NCBI GenBank assembly: GCA_003576685.1
Contig: QOZR01000007.1
Coordinates: 62,001-126,000, forward strand
Direction of reading: 5' to 3'
Length of the DNA: 64,000 nucleotides
From: Virgifigura deserti
GTDB lineage: Bacteria > Pseudomonadota > Alphaproteobacteria > Dongiales > Dongiaceae
In this document: one piece after another, positions 16,777-25,946 of the stretch
Layout of the letters: each line of letters opens with the position of its first letter
Position numbering within the stretch: the first letter of the stretch is position 1
Made by a program: the position numbers and the translations under genes
Notes under the pieces: generated by a model
Told to the model about the DNA's origin: nothing
The model's input: the letters and a program-made list of their open reading frames with translations, nothing else
The model's database searches: none

Positions 16777-17775
16777 GTGCAACGCAGGAATTTAGTCTCA
16801 GCGATCGCTCTCGCAACGTCCATGCTCGTCTGTGGGAATGTCGCTGCCCAAACGATACTCAAGTTCCATCATGATCTGCCCGAGAACAGCGCCCAGCACG
16901 TGGCGGCGGAGAAGTTCCGCGACCTCGTGGCCGAACGCACGCACGGCAAGATCGAGGTCAGGATCTTCCCGAACAACTCGCTGGCGGACGACGTTCAGGC
17001 TGCACAGCAGATGCAGTTCGGCGCGATCGAGGGTGGCATCATCCCCACCGCCAAGCTGTCGAACTTCCAGCCGGCCATGCAGTTGCCGGACCTACCGTTC
17101 ATTTTCCCCTCGCCGCAGGTGGCGCACGCGTTCCTCGACAGTGAGGTAGGCGATGAGCTGCTGGCCACGCTCGACGAGATCGGGCTGAAGGGCGTGACCT
17201 TCTGGGAGAGCGGCTTCAAGCAGTTCACCTGCAACAATGCGGTCGAGACGCCGGCCGATTTCGACGGGCGCAAGGTGCGCGTCATGGAAAGCCCCATCAT
17301 CATCGCGCAATTCCGCTCGATGGGCTCGACGCCGGTACCAATCGCGTTCTCCGAGACATACACCGCCCTGCAGCAGGGTGTCGTCGACTGCCAGGAGAAT
17401 CCGCTCGTTTCCATCGTGAACATGAAGTTCCACGAGGTTCAGTCGCATGTCGTGATCTCGAACCACGCTTATCTCGGCTACGCCTTGGTTTTCAGTAAAA
17501 AGTGGTTCGAGGGGCTTGATGAGGAGACGCAGAACATCCTCGTGGAAACGGCGCGTGAGGTGACCGACTTTCAGCGTGAGGAGACCGCGCGCCGCGAGGC
17601 AGGCTACATCGAGACCATCAAGAACAGTTCGGCTGAACTCAGCGAATTGCCCAATGAAAGCCGCGGGGCTTTTGAGAAAGAGACCCGTCCGGTCCACGAG
17701 GCGTTCCGCGACCAGATCGGCACCGATCTTCTCGACAAAGCCTATCAGAAGATCCGCGAGCTTCGCGGCTCGTGA
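16777..17775 (+). CDS. TRAP transporter substrate-binding protein (DctP)
   Basis: A 332-residue DctP-family binding protein starting at GTG 16777 with GGGGGAG upstream. The N-terminus ends in a Sec-type signal with AQT after a hydrophobic core (ATSMLVCGNVAAQ). Family hallmarks are LPENSAQHVAAEKFRDLV and, in the binding cleft, GRKVRVMESP and FSETYTALQQGVVDCQENPL, the last being the classic C4-dicarboxylate-type DctP signature. It is followed by matching DctQ and DctM genes. It is not closely like the DctP at 3632, which has a Tat signal and belongs to another branch, so the two systems probably import different acids. Confidence 0.94.
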   Translation: MQRRNLVSAIALATSMLVCGNVAAQTILKFHHDLPENSAQHVAAEKFRDLVAERTHGKIEVRIFPNNSLADDVQAAQQMQFGAIEGGIIPTAKLSNFQPAMQLPDLPFIFPSPQVAHAFLDSEVGDELLATLDEIGLKGVTFWESGFKQFTCNNAVETPADFDGRKVRVMESPIIIAQFRSMGSTPVPIAFSETYTALQQGVVDCQENPLVSIVNMKFHEVQSHVVISNHAYLGYALVFSKKWFEGLDEETQNILVETAREVTDFQREETARREAGYIETIKNSSAELSELPNESRGAFEKETRPVHEAFRDQIGTDLLDKAYQKIRELRGS

Positions 17776-17868
17776 GGCAAGCGCCTATTGCTTGAAGGAG
17801 GGCGCGGGCGGGCTGGCAGAAGATCGCCCGCGCGCCTCCGGAGCAGGCGGATTTCACCAGTGGGACAT

Positions 17869-18375
17869 ATGATGCTCGATCGATTGGACCGGGGACTTTC
17901 CTGGGCCGAGGACGCATTCATCTCAACGTTGCTAATCACGGCTTCGGCGATTCTGTTCGTGAATGTCGTTGCCCGGTATGTCTTCAACACCGGCTTCGTC
18001 TGGGCCGAGGAGTTCGTCCGCTACGAGATCGTCTGGCTCGTCTTCGTCGGCGGCAGTGTGGCAGCCCGCAGGGGCATCCACATCGGCGTCGAGGCGGTCG
18101 TCCATTTCCTGCCGCCAACCGCCCGACGGCTTGCAGCGGTCGCCGTTCTGGCGCTGTGCGTCGCCTTCTGCATCGTGCTGATGATCTATGGCGGCGAACT
18201 AGCCGCGCAGACGCGCATGTTCGGTCAGCGGACCTCCGCGATGCAGGCGCCATTCTGGATCGTCCAACTCGCGATCCCGGTCGGCGCTGCTCTGATGGCG
18301 CTGCGGTTTTCCCAGCGTCTCTACCTCGAGGCGACTGGTGTTCACCGCCGCGCCGAGATGGAAATGATCAACTGA
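17869..18375 (+). CDS. TRAP transporter small permease (DctQ)
   Basis: A 168-residue DctQ subunit with helices at ISTLLITASAILFVNVVARYVF, EEFVRYEIVWLVFVGGSVA, LAAVAVLALCVAFCIVLMI and WIVQLAIPVGAALMALRF. The family pattern ARYVFNTGFVWAEEFVRY is clear. The ATG at 17869 (with a second ATG following) fits the family N-terminus; the longer frame from 17788 codes for Arg-rich sequence with no match. It lies between the binding protein and DctM. Confidence 0.92.
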   Translation: MMLDRLDRGLSWAEDAFISTLLITASAILFVNVVARYVFNTGFVWAEEFVRYEIVWLVFVGGSVAARRGIHIGVEAVVHFLPPTARRLAAVAVLALCVAFCIVLMIYGGELAAQTRMFGQRTSAMQAPFWIVQLAIPVGAALMALRFSQRLYLEATGVHRRAEMEMIN

Positions 18376-18394
18376 TTCCGCGGCAGCGCCATCC

Positions 18395-19678
18395 ATGACG
18401 ACGATCTTCTTCTCTCTCCTCGGTATCCTTTTGGCCAGTAGCGCGCCGCTCTTCATTGCGCTCGCCGGCACAGTCGTGATCATCATCTGGCTCGACGGCA
18501 TGATGCCGATGGCGATCGTCATCGAGCGGATGTTCTCTGGTATCGATTCGTTCGCGCTGATGGCAATTCCGTTCTTTGTTTTGACCGGTAATGTTATGGG
18601 CGTTGGTGGCCTGTCGCGGCGCATTATCAGGTTCGCCGACCTCATCGTTGGACGATTGACCGGCGGCCTCGGCATTACAGCGGTCAGCTCCAGCATGTTC
18701 TTCGGAGCAATCTCAGGGTCGAGCCCGGCTACCGTGGTCGCCGTCGGCGGCATCCTCTATCCGGCCCTAAAGACGGCGGGTTATCGGCCGCCCTTTTCCA
18801 TCGGACTCATTATTGCCTCCGGCTCGCTCGGCATCATCATTCCCCCCAGCATCGTAATGATCGTCTATGCCGCGGTAACGGGCGTGTCGGTCGGTGCGCT
18901 GTTCATGGCGGGGATCGGCGCCGGCCTCGTCTATGGCCTCGTCTTTATCCTTTACGCCGTCTTCCATGCTTGGCGCCACGACGTGCCGCGCAGCCCTGCT
19001 CCGTCGTGGGCGGAGATCTGGGAGGGCCTCAAGGACGCGTCCTGGGGGCTCGGCGTGCCGATCGTCATTCTGGGCGGCATCTATGGCGGTGTCTTCACGC
19101 CTACGGAGGCCGCAGCCGTCTCAGTGATCTACGCGCTATTCGTTTCGGCGGTAATCTACCGCGAGAAGACGATCGCTGAACTGTTCGCTGCGGTTCGCGA
19201 CTCCGCAGCCACCACGGCACAGATCATGATCATTCTCGCCGCCGCAGCAGTCCTTGCCTGGTATCTTACCTCGACGGGACTCGCGGTTGCGATCGCTGAC
19301 GGCATCCTGTCGCTGAGCCAAAATCCGATTCACCTGTTCATGCTGATCAACGTGACGGTGCTGATCGTCGGCATGTTCCTCGATGCCGCGTCGATCATGG
19401 TCATTCTCGGCCCGCTTCTTTACAAGGTCGGCCTTCAGGTTGGTATCGATCCGATCCACCTTGGTGTGGTGCTCACGGTCAACGGCGCAATCGGCATGTT
19501 CACGCCTCCCTTTGGGCTCAATCTGTTCGTGGCGAGCAGTCTGGGCGACGTGACCTATGAACAGGCGGTACGCGGAGCGCTGCCCTTCATTGCGCTCGCC
19601 ATTCTTGCGCTCGCGGTGGTGACCTACGTGCCCGAGATCAGCATGCAGCTGCCGCGCACGCTCTACCCCGGGATCTGA
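18395..19678 (+). CDS. TRAP transporter large permease (DctM)
   Basis: A 427-residue DctM permease with about twelve hydrophobic segments. Typical pieces are FALMAIPFFVLTGNVMGVGGLSRR, SSMFFGAISGSSPATVVAVG, IIPPSIVMIVYAAVTGVSVG and FTPPFGLNLFVASSLGDV. Length is normal. It is 19 bases after dctQ and ends the three-gene operon. It completes a second TRAP transporter, probably for a dicarboxylate-like acid. Confidence 0.94.
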   Translation: MTTIFFSLLGILLASSAPLFIALAGTVVIIIWLDGMMPMAIVIERMFSGIDSFALMAIPFFVLTGNVMGVGGLSRRIIRFADLIVGRLTGGLGITAVSSSMFFGAISGSSPATVVAVGGILYPALKTAGYRPPFSIGLIIASGSLGIIIPPSIVMIVYAAVTGVSVGALFMAGIGAGLVYGLVFILYAVFHAWRHDVPRSPAPSWAEIWEGLKDASWGLGVPIVILGGIYGGVFTPTEAAAVSVIYALFVSAVIYREKTIAELFAAVRDSAATTAQIMIILAAAAVLAWYLTSTGLAVAIADGILSLSQNPIHLFMLINVTVLIVGMFLDAASIMVILGPLLYKVGLQVGIDPIHLGVVLTVNGAIGMFTPPFGLNLFVASSLGDVTYEQAVRGALPFIALAILALAVVTYVPEISMQLPRTLYPGI

Positions 19679-19715
19679 GCCGTGGCCTTCGGCGCGGTGT
19701 GCCCGCTGAAGGCGC

Positions 19716-19749
19716 CGGCGGGAGTCCGCCCTAAGACGGACGCCCGCCG
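19716..19749. terminator. GC-rich hairpin between convergent genes
   Basis: CGGCGGGAGTCCG pairs with CGGACGCCCGCCG with one mismatch around an 8-base loop. It lies between the convergent DctM and Cache-domain genes. There is no U-run after it on either strand, so its use as a bidirectional terminator is a guess from position. Confidence 0.4.
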
Positions 19750-19755
19750 ACATAT

Positions 19756-20235
19756 CTAGCCCTTGTAGTAGCCGGAGCCGCACACGATCCGGTCGCCGAC
19801 CTTGACCACATAGGCGGCCTTCTGTTCGACCTTTTTGGTGGTGGGATTCGGCCACTTGAACTCCACCCAGCCGGAGCCTTGCTCCATGCCTGTCTTGATG
19901 AGCGCGGCTGTGCTCGCGAACCCGTCGGGATCCTTTATGCTCATCAGGTTCTTACCAAGGAGCGCCGCGTTGCCGCCATGCGCCTGTGTCGTGCCATCGG
20001 GAGTAAAGCAGAACATATAGAGTTCGCCATCGATAAAGCCGCCATCGGGCCGGCTGAAATCCGCGAACGCTTGCTTTTGGCCGACGGCCTCGATGTGCGC
20101 TACCGCCTTCTCGACGAAGGCCTTGGTTTCTTCGGCCGTCTTGGCGAACGCCGACGAGGTGCCGCAGATCAGTAAGGCCGTGAGTGCGCTAGCGAAGGCC
20201 GTCTTTAACGTGATGGCCCGAGAAGCAGTGGTCAT
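19756..20235 (-). CDS. Exported Cache-domain protein
   Basis: A 159-residue protein with a signal peptide (LKTAFASALTALLICGTSSAFA) followed by one small-molecule binding Cache domain of the sCache_2 type. Recognisable segments are FSRPDGGFIDGELYMFCFTPDGTTQAHGGN and GWVEFKWPNPTTKK. It lacks a kinase or methyl-accepting part, so it is a free periplasmic protein, and may bind an organic acid. The ATG at 20235 has AAGGAG upstream. It converges on the second TRAP operon, which suggests, weakly, a shared ligand. Confidence 0.8.
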   Translation of the reverse strand: MTTASRAITLKTAFASALTALLICGTSSAFAKTAEETKAFVEKAVAHIEAVGQKQAFADFSRPDGGFIDGELYMFCFTPDGTTQAHGGNAALLGKNLMSIKDPDGFASTAALIKTGMEQGSGWVEFKWPNPTTKKVEQKAAYVVKVGDRIVCGSGYYKG

Positions 20236-20687
20236 GCTCGATCTCCTTGAATCCCTAAACGATTTCATGCGCAGAAACGTTGTGGCGTCTCAACCGCTCG
20301 CAAAATGTAGTTTCTGACCGTTAATAAAAATTCTATGCCACAGTCGCGACTCTGGAAATTGATAATACGCTGAATACTTATTTAGCATTTATTGTTAACA
20401 GAACGATTTCATAATCTATGAATCTATACATGCGCAGCCCGAGCAATTAGATTGCTGGGGGTTTCCGCACTTGCTGTCGTGGATGGAGTGTCAACGGCAG
20501 TCGGATTTAAGGCCGGCGTGGCGGCGCAAAAACAAGCGTTGGAGCCGCGAGACGGCGATCTGCAAATAGCGCAGCAGCGTCTCTGCCGACCGGAGGCAAA
20601 GCCGCACCCGGGCAGAGGTCCCGGAAACACCGCAGGAATTTCCGGCTCCGACAAAAATATTGTCGATCTGATTAGATATTTAGAAGC
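20236..20687. other. Intergenic region between the Cache gene and tRNA-Ser
   Basis: About 450 bases. The left part (20290-20450) is A+T-rich and probably carries the promoter of the Cache-domain gene. The right part (20460-20650) is GC-rich and can be read open on both strands, but neither reading has a convincing ribosome binding site or familiar sequence. I see no supported gene here. Confidence 0.45.
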
Positions 20688-20777
20688 TGGCGGAGGGGGC
20701 GGGATTCGAACCCGCGATACGTTTTACCGTATGCACGCTTTCCAAGCGTGTGCCTTAAGCCACTCGGCCACCCCTCC
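20688..20777 (-). tRNA. tRNA-Ser(GGA)
   Basis: The minus strand folds as a class II tRNA. The acceptor GGAGGGG pairs with CCCCTCC, then a discriminator G and encoded CCA at 20690-20688. The T arm is GCGGG-TTCGAAT-CCCGC, and the anticodon loop holds GGA (plus-strand TCC at 20741-20743). The long variable arm is typical of tRNA-Ser. It is 90 bases long with CCA and no intron is seen. Confidence 0.96.
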
Positions 20778-20807
20778 GGAAGGTACCGCGCGTAGCGAGG
20801 CCGCAAC

Positions 20808-21239
20808 CTAGCCGAGGCCTCGCGACGATGCAAGATGGGGCTCGGCTAGCGTTCCCGCAGGCGCCGGCTCTTCATCGGACTCGGCCGGCACGCAGACATA
20901 ATCCGCCGGGACGGCGCCGTCCGCGCGCTGCCAGCGCAACGCCACCGCGTTCAACTGATCGAGCACCGCGCGCAGTTCCTGGCCCCGTGGCGCGAGGCCG
21001 TATGTCACCTTCGGCGGAATCGTCGGCTCATACTGCCGGTAGATTACCCCGGCCTCCTCCAGCGTGCGCAACCGCTCGGTCAGCACCTTGGCCGAAATTC
21101 CCGGGACCCGGCGCTTCAGCGCGCCGAAGCGGGTCGGCCCCTCGCTCGCCAGCACCCACAGGATATAGGTCGTCCACGGCCCCATCAGCAGGCGCAGCAG
21201 CGAGTCCATGGGGCAGCCGATCGGGCTCTTGGGCAGCAT
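20808..21239 (-). CDS. HxlR-family transcriptional regulator
   Basis: A 143-residue winged-helix regulator of the HxlR/DUF24 type. Hallmarks are CPMDSLLRLLMGPWTTYILW with the conserved early Cys, RFGALKRRVPGISAKVLTERLRTLEEAGVI for the recognition region, and YGLAPRGQEL for the wing. Such proteins often sense electrophiles, quinones or redox state through that Cys. It is divergent from a GST gene 134 bases away, and probably controls it together with the next GST-fold gene. Confidence 0.9.
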   Translation of the reverse strand: MLPKSPIGCPMDSLLRLLMGPWTTYILWVLASEGPTRFGALKRRVPGISAKVLTERLRTLEEAGVIYRQYEPTIPPKVTYGLAPRGQELRAVLDQLNAVALRWQRADGAVPADYVCVPAESDEEPAPAGTLAEPHLASSRGLG

Positions 21240-21372
21240 CGCGCACTCTCTCTCGGTTAAGGTAGTTACTATATAGTACCTACTTTACATACTCAACTGG
21301 TTTCAATAAGTGATCGACATGGCGGCCACTTACTGCCCCGTCTTTGCAGCAACAGCCCAGGAGATGATGACG

Positions 21373-21978
21373 ATGCAGCTCTATTATTCCCCAGGCGCCT
21401 GCTCGCTTTCGCCGCACATCATATTGCGGGAAGCGGGCCTGGCGTTCGATCTCGAGCAGGTTGACCTCAAGGCCAAGAAGACGAACAGCGGCGCCGACTA
21501 CACCCAGGTGAACCCGAAGGGCTATGTTCCCACGCTTCGGCTCGATGACGGGCGGATCCTGACGGAAGGTCCGGTGATCGTGCAGTATCTTGCCGATCAG
21601 AAGCCGGAGTCCGGCCTCGCCCCGGCCGCCGGAACGATGGAGCGCTATCGCCTCCAGGAGTGGCTCGCCTTCATCAGCACCGAACTGCACAAGACTTTCA
21701 GCCCGCTCTTCAAGCCGGACACTCCGGAGGAGAGCAAGAAGATCGCGAAGGACAATATCGCCAACCGGCTCGACTATCTCGACCGGCATCTCGCCGGCAA
21801 GCAGTACCTCACCGGCGACCGGTTCACGGTGGCCGACGCCTACGCCTTCACGGTCGTGAACTGGTCGAAGCCGATGCAGATCGACCTTTCCCGATGGCCG
21901 AACCTGACGGCCTACATGGAACGGGTGGCGGCGCGGCCGAAGGTCCAGGAAGCGCTGAAGGCGGAAGGCCTCGTCTGA
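21373..21978 (+). CDS. Beta-class glutathione S-transferase
   Basis: A 201-residue GST. The N-terminus MQLYYSPGACSLSPHI is the beta-class signature with the active-site Cys in ACSLSPHI, and NPKGYVPTLRLDDG is the glutathione-binding loop. The start at 21373 is preferred among three nearby ATGs because AGGAG lies 9 bases before it and the family begins MxLYYSPGACSL. It detoxifies electrophiles or organic hydroperoxides in the cytoplasm. It is divergent from the HxlR gene and upstream of a YfcG-type gene. Confidence 0.92.
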   Translation: MQLYYSPGACSLSPHIILREAGLAFDLEQVDLKAKKTNSGADYTQVNPKGYVPTLRLDDGRILTEGPVIVQYLADQKPESGLAPAAGTMERYRLQEWLAFISTELHKTFSPLFKPDTPEESKKIAKDNIANRLDYLDRHLAGKQYLTGDRFTVADAYAFTVVNWSKPMQIDLSRWPNLTAYMERVAARPKVQEALKAEGLV

Positions 21979-22042
21979 TAACCGCCCCATAGCCCACCCC
22001 ACCACACCCTCACATCACGACCGACGGACGAGGAGCATTTTC

Positions 22043-22675
22043 GTGATCGATTTCTACACCAGCGCCACCCCGAACGGACGCAAGGTCGCCATCATGCTTG
22101 AGGAGACGGCGCTGCCCTACAGGGTGCATCGCATCGACCTTGGCGCCGGCGACCAGCACCGGCCCGGCTTCCTCAAGCTCAATTCCAACAATAAGATCCC
22201 GGTGATCCACGACCCGGACACCGGCGTGACCTTGGCCGAGTCCAGCGCGATCCTGATCTATCTTGCGGAGAAGACCGGCCAGTTCCAGCCGGAATCTCTG
22301 CAAGACCGGTACGAGACGCTGCAATGGGTGATGTTCCAGATGGCTTCGGTCGGGCCGATGATGGGACAGCTCTGGTGGTTCCGCCGTTCCGCGCCCGAGG
22401 AGATCCCGCTCGCGATCGACCGCTATGAGGCCGAAACCAAGCGGATCTTCAGTGTGCTGGACGGCCGGCTGGCGGGCCGCTCCGGCATCGCCGGCGACTA
22501 CGGCATCGCCGACATCGCGACCTGGCCCTGGATCGACGCCCACCGGCCGCTCGGCATCGACATCGCGGCCTATCCGAACCTCGCCCGGTGGTACGCGGCG
22601 GTCGGCGCCCGGCCGGCGGTCCAGCGGGGCATGGCCGTTCCCGCCGCCGACGCGCCTCGCGCCTTCCCAGCATAA
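22043..22675 (+). CDS. yfcG: YfcG-like GST-fold disulfide-bond oxidoreductase
   Basis: A 210-residue nu-class GST-fold protein. It begins MIDFYTSATPNGRKVAIMLEE, with the TPNGRKV motif that replaces the usual Cys or Ser in YfcG/GstB proteins, and LNSNNKIPVIHD for glutathione binding. E. coli YfcG reduces disulfides using two bound glutathiones. The GTG start at 22043 has AGGAG upstream. It follows the beta-class GST by 64 bases and is likely in the same transcript. Confidence 0.85.
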   Translation: MIDFYTSATPNGRKVAIMLEETALPYRVHRIDLGAGDQHRPGFLKLNSNNKIPVIHDPDTGVTLAESSAILIYLAEKTGQFQPESLQDRYETLQWVMFQMASVGPMMGQLWWFRRSAPEEIPLAIDRYEAETKRIFSVLDGRLAGRSGIAGDYGIADIATWPWIDAHRPLGIDIAAYPNLARWYAAVGARPAVQRGMAVPAADAPRAFPA

Positions 22676-22780
22676 AGCGCAATAGCTCCAACTCCCCCGG
22701 CCCCATCACGATCCTGAGAGCGCCCGCCGAGAACAGTTGTACTTCGGCGGGCGCTTGCTATCGTGCCGACAGGTTGCGGC

Positions 22781-22832
22781 TAGAGTGCGATTCACCGATC
22801 ACATCGCTTCGATGTAACCGGATCAGTCCCTA
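22781..22832. repeat. TAGAG-type palindromic repeat, copy 1
   Basis: The stretch begins TAGAGTGCGATTCACCGATC and ends with GGATCAGTCCCTA. It shares TAGAGTGCGAT and the CACCGATCA/TGATCGGTGA word with elements at 37953 and 56221. This copy lies upstream of a small membrane protein gene, unlike the other two, which directly follow stop codons between convergent genes. Confidence 0.6.
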
Positions 22833-22845
22833 GGAGGGTTTCGCG

Positions 22846-23151
22846 TTGATCGTCCTGCGCATTCTCGGCTGGGTGCTCGTCGCCGCCGCGCTGTTCCTGG
22901 TGGGACGCGAGGCGCTGGTCTGGCAGGAAACCGGCGACTGGGCTGTGATTCCCACCGGCCAGCTCTGGTTCGAGCTCCATCGCGAGAGCCTGCTGCTGCT
23001 GCAGCCGGTGATCGAGCGCTATATCTGGCCGCCGCTCTGGGATCCCGGCATCACGACGATCCTGCAATGGCCTGCCTGGGCGGCGGTCGGCGGGCTGGGC
23101 CTGATCCTGCTGCTGATCGGGTCGGTCCGACCCAGGCGGCGACGCGCCTGA
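22846..23151 (+). CDS. Small membrane protein, unknown function
   Basis: A 101-residue protein with two hydrophobic segments, at residues 2-20 (IVLRILGWVLVAAALFLVG) and about 75-94 (WAAVGGLGLILLLIGSV), ending in a basic tail RPRRRRA. The start is TTG at 22846 with AGGAGGG upstream. The loop between the helices contains WQETGDWAVIPTGQLWFELH, a pattern seen in hypothetical inner-membrane proteins of alphaproteobacteria. Its stop overlaps the next start (TGATG), so the two products probably act together. No function is recognised. Confidence 0.75.
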   Translation: MIVLRILGWVLVAAALFLVGREALVWQETGDWAVIPTGQLWFELHRESLLLLQPVIERYIWPPLWDPGITTILQWPAWAAVGGLGLILLLIGSVRPRRRRA

Positions 23152-23705
23152 TGTTGGTGAATCTCACGCAATCGATGCTACGCCTTGCCGCGGCGGCCGG
23201 CCTGTGGCTCTTCGCTGTTGGAGCGGCTCACGGCGCCGTTCCGGAGCCGATCGCTATTTTCGACGTGGAGCTCTGGGACACGACCGGAGAAGGTCACGAA
23301 GCAGCCTATGCCGAGCGCCTGCAAGCCTTATCGCGGCTGGCTCGCGACCGGTTCCGGGAAAGCCAACAGTATCGCGTGGTGGATGTCACTCCCGTCTCCC
23401 CCAGCATCGAGCGGAACCGTCCTCTCTTCCGCTGTGGCGGCTGTCAGCTGGCGATCGCCAAACAGGCCGGAGCCGGTCTCGCTCTGAATGTCATCGTCCG
23501 GCGGATGAGCACGCTGGTTCAGGAGATCAGCGTCATTCTGGCTGATGTCCGAAGCGACGAAATCGTCGCCTCGCACAGCGTTTCGATCCGGAATGACAGC
23601 TTGGAGGCCTGGCAGCGCGGCCTTCTTTATATCCTGGACAACCGGCTGCTTCCCGAAACCGCAGCGCGGCATGATGGCGACGGAAGCGCGATCGTAGAGC
23701 CCTAA
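23151..23705 (+). CDS. Exported DUF2380-like protein
   Basis: A 184-residue protein with a signal peptide (LRLAAAAGLWLFAVGAAHGA) followed by IAIFDVELWDTTGEGH, RDRFRESQQYRVVDVTPV and CGGCQLAIAKQAGAGLALNV. These match the DUF2380 pattern of periplasmic proteins of unknown role. The two Cys of CGGC could form a disulfide. The start at 23151 overlaps the upstream stop, indicating coupling with the small membrane protein. Several members sit near methanol- or redox-related genes, but no such neighbours are here, so I assign no function. Confidence 0.75.
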   Translation: MLVNLTQSMLRLAAAAGLWLFAVGAAHGAVPEPIAIFDVELWDTTGEGHEAAYAERLQALSRLARDRFRESQQYRVVDVTPVSPSIERNRPLFRCGGCQLAIAKQAGAGLALNVIVRRMSTLVQEISVILADVRSDEIVASHSVSIRNDSLEAWQRGLLYILDNRLLPETAARHDGDGSAIVEP

Positions 23706-23741
23706 AAGTGCTTCGGGATTACCCTTGGAATTTATCATCCT

Positions 23742-23834
23742 TGTCATGCCCGGACTTGATCCGGGCGTCTAGGAGTCGCAAGGCGCGATCGGAGCCGGCG
23801 TCCCTGGATTGTCGGGTCAAGCCCGGCAATGACA
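23742..23834. repeat. 93-bp interspersed palindromic repeat, copy 2 (inverted)
   Basis: This begins TGTCATGCCCGGACTTGATC and ends GGTCAAGCCCGGCAATGACA, the reverse complement of the element at 9138-9230 with about a dozen differences by eye and equal length. It lies between the convergent DUF2380-like gene and lepA. Confidence 0.8.
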
Positions 23835-23872
23835 ATGAAGGATTCAGGCTCCAGACCTATCCGTAATCAGCA

Positions 23873-25675
23873 TTAGCTGTCGCTCATCTTGAGCGCGGCG
23901 AGGAAGGCCGACTGCGGAATTTCGACATTGCCGTACTGGCGCATCCGCTTCTTGCCCTCCTTCTGCTTCTCGAGGAGCTTGCGCTTGCGGGTGATGTCGC
24001 CGCCATAGCATTTCGCGGTCACGTCCTTGCGCAGCGCGCTCACCGTCTCGCGCGCAATCACCTTGCCGCCGATCGCCGCCTGGATCGCGATCTTGAAGAG
24101 CTGGCGCGGAATCAGGTCCTTGAGCCGGGCGCAGAGCGCGCGGCCGCGGGTTTCGGCCTGGCTGCGGTGGACGATGCAGGCGAGCGCGTCGACCGGCTCG
24201 GCATTGACCAGGATAGACAGCTTCACGAGGTCGCCTTCCTCATAGCCGTCGACCTGATAGTCGAAGCTGGCATAGCCCCGGCTCACCGACTTCAGCCGGT
24301 CGTAGAAATCGAACACGACCTCATTGAGCGGCAGGCGATAGACCAGCATCGCGCGGTTGCCGGCATAGGTCAGGTCCTGCTGCACGCCGCGCCGGTCCTC
24401 GCACAGCTTCAGGATCGGGCCGAGATAGGTGTCGGGCACCAGGATCGTCGCCTTGATCCACGGCTCCTCGATGAAGTCGATCTTCACCGGTTCCGGCATG
24501 TCCGCCGGGTTGTGCAGATCGAGGATCTCGCCGCTCGTCATATGCACCTTGTAGACGACGCTGGGCGCGGTCGTGATCAGATCGAGACCGAACTCGCGCT
24601 CGAGCCGCTCCTGAATGATCTCGAGATGGAGCAAGCCCAGGAAGCCGCAGCGGAACCCGAAGCCGAGCGCGGCGGAGGTTTCCGGCTCGTACTGGAAGCT
24701 GGCATCGTTGAGACGCAGCTTCGCCAGGCTCTCGCGGAGCTGTTCAAAATCGGCCGCGTCGATCGGAAAAAGGCCGCAGAACACAACCGGCACGCTCGGC
24801 TTGAACCCCGGCAGCGCCGCCGCTGCCGGCCGGCGCTCCTCGGTGATCGTGTCGCCGACTTGGCAGTCCGCGACGGTCTTGATCCCGGCCGTCAGGAAGC
24901 CGATCGAGCCGGGGCCAAGCTCGTCCACCAGCACGCCCTTCGGCGTCAGGATACCGACGCGCTCAGCCGGATGCACGGCGCCGGTCGACATCATCCGGAT
25001 CTTCATGCCGGTCTTCAGTCGGCCGTCCTTCACCCGGACCAGGATCACGACGCCGAGATAGGGGTCGTACCAGCTGTCGATCAGCAGCGCCTTCAAGGGC
25101 GCCGCCGCGTCGCCCTCCGGCGGCGGCAGGCGCGTGACCAAGGCCTCCAGCACCGCGTCGATGCCGAGGCCGGTCTTGGCCGAAATCGCGATCGCGTTCG
25201 AGGCATCGAGGCCGATCACCTCCTCGATCTCCGCCTTGACCTTCTCCGGCTCCGCAGCCGGCAGGTCGATCTTGTTCAGGACCGGGACGATCTCGTGGTT
25301 GTTGTCGATCGCCTGGTAAACGTTCGCCAGCGTCTGCGCCTCGACCCCTTGGCTGGCATCGACCACCAGGAGCGAGCCCTCGCAGGCGGCGAGGCTGCGG
25401 TTCACCTCATAGGCGAAATCGACATGGCCCGGCGTGTCGATCAGGTTCAGCTCATAGGTCTCGCCGTCCTGTGCCTTGTAGGTCAGACGAACGGTCTGGG
25501 CCTTGATGGTGATCCCGCGCTCGCGCTCGATCGCCATGGAGTCGAGCACCTGGCTCTTCATCTCGCGGTCGGTCAGCCCGCCGCAGAGATGGATCAGCCG
25601 GTCGGCCAGAGTCGATTTGCCGTGGTCGATATGGGCGATGATCGAGAAATTGCGGATATGCTTGAGGTCGGTCAT
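23873..25675 (-). CDS. lepA: Translation elongation factor 4 (LepA)
   Basis: A 600-residue ribosome-binding GTPase. The G motifs are AHIDHGKST near the N-terminus, DTPGHVDF and NKIDLP, followed by EF-G-like domains and the unique C-terminal domain ([21 protein letters not shown]). The ATG at 25675 gives the standard length and N-terminus [19 protein letters not shown]; an upstream in-frame start at 25729 would add 18 unusual residues. LepA remodels stalled or initiating ribosomes. It is convergent with the DUF2380-like gene and stands alone. Confidence 0.97.
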   Translation of the reverse strand: MTDLKHIRNFSIIAHIDHGKSTLADRLIHLCGGLTDREMKSQVLDSMAIERERGITIKAQTVRLTYKAQDGETYELNLIDTPGHVDFAYEVNRSLAACEGSLLVVDASQGVEAQTLANVYQAIDNNHEIVPVLNKIDLPAAEPEKVKAEIEEVIGLDASNAIAISAKTGLGIDAVLEALVTRLPPPEGDAAAPLKALLIDSWYDPYLGVVILVRVKDGRLKTGMKIRMMSTGAVHPAERVGILTPKGVLVDELGPGSIGFLTAGIKTVADCQVGDTITEERRPAAAALPGFKPSVPVVFCGLFPIDAADFEQLRESLAKLRLNDASFQYEPETSAALGFGFRCGFLGLLHLEIIQERLEREFGLDLITTAPSVVYKVHMTSGEILDLHNPADMPEPVKIDFIEEPWIKATILVPDTYLGPILKLCEDRRGVQQDLTYAGNRAMLVYRLPLNEVVFDFYDRLKSVSRGYASFDYQVDGYEEGDLVKLSILVNAEPVDALACIVHRSQAETRGRALCARLKDLIPRQLFKIAIQAAIGGKVIARETVSALRKDVTAKCYGGDITRKRKLLEKQKEGKKRMRQYGNVEIPQSAFLAALKMSDS

Positions 25676-25946
25676 GTGCCAGCGCCAGAGCCAGATTGCG
25701 GCAGGAAGATAAGGATGCCGCGGGCGCAACGCAACGACCGTCAGCGTTCCCGCCGCCGGGCATGACGAAAAGGCCTAAAAAGGCGCCGCAAGGGGGTTTA
25801 TCCAGAATAGAGCGGATGATCGAATGACGGGTCGAGAGGCGCCGATTTCCGCCATTCTGCAGGACCGTCTTTCTGGAGGTCACTTCGGGATGTGAGCCCG
25901 CAGCCGGGCTCGGCGATGCGCCACACGAAACGAAAGGGATCGAAAT

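Noticed and set aside
20452..20811. Possible protein overlapping the tRNA-Ser gene
   Set aside because: The GGGGGIRTRDT-type sequence comes from translating a tRNA on the wrong strand, a known annotation artefact.
24167..25765. Plus-strand open frame of 532 codons opposite lepA
   Set aside because: LepA is unmistakable on the other strand; the antisense product is low-complexity and unlike any protein I know.
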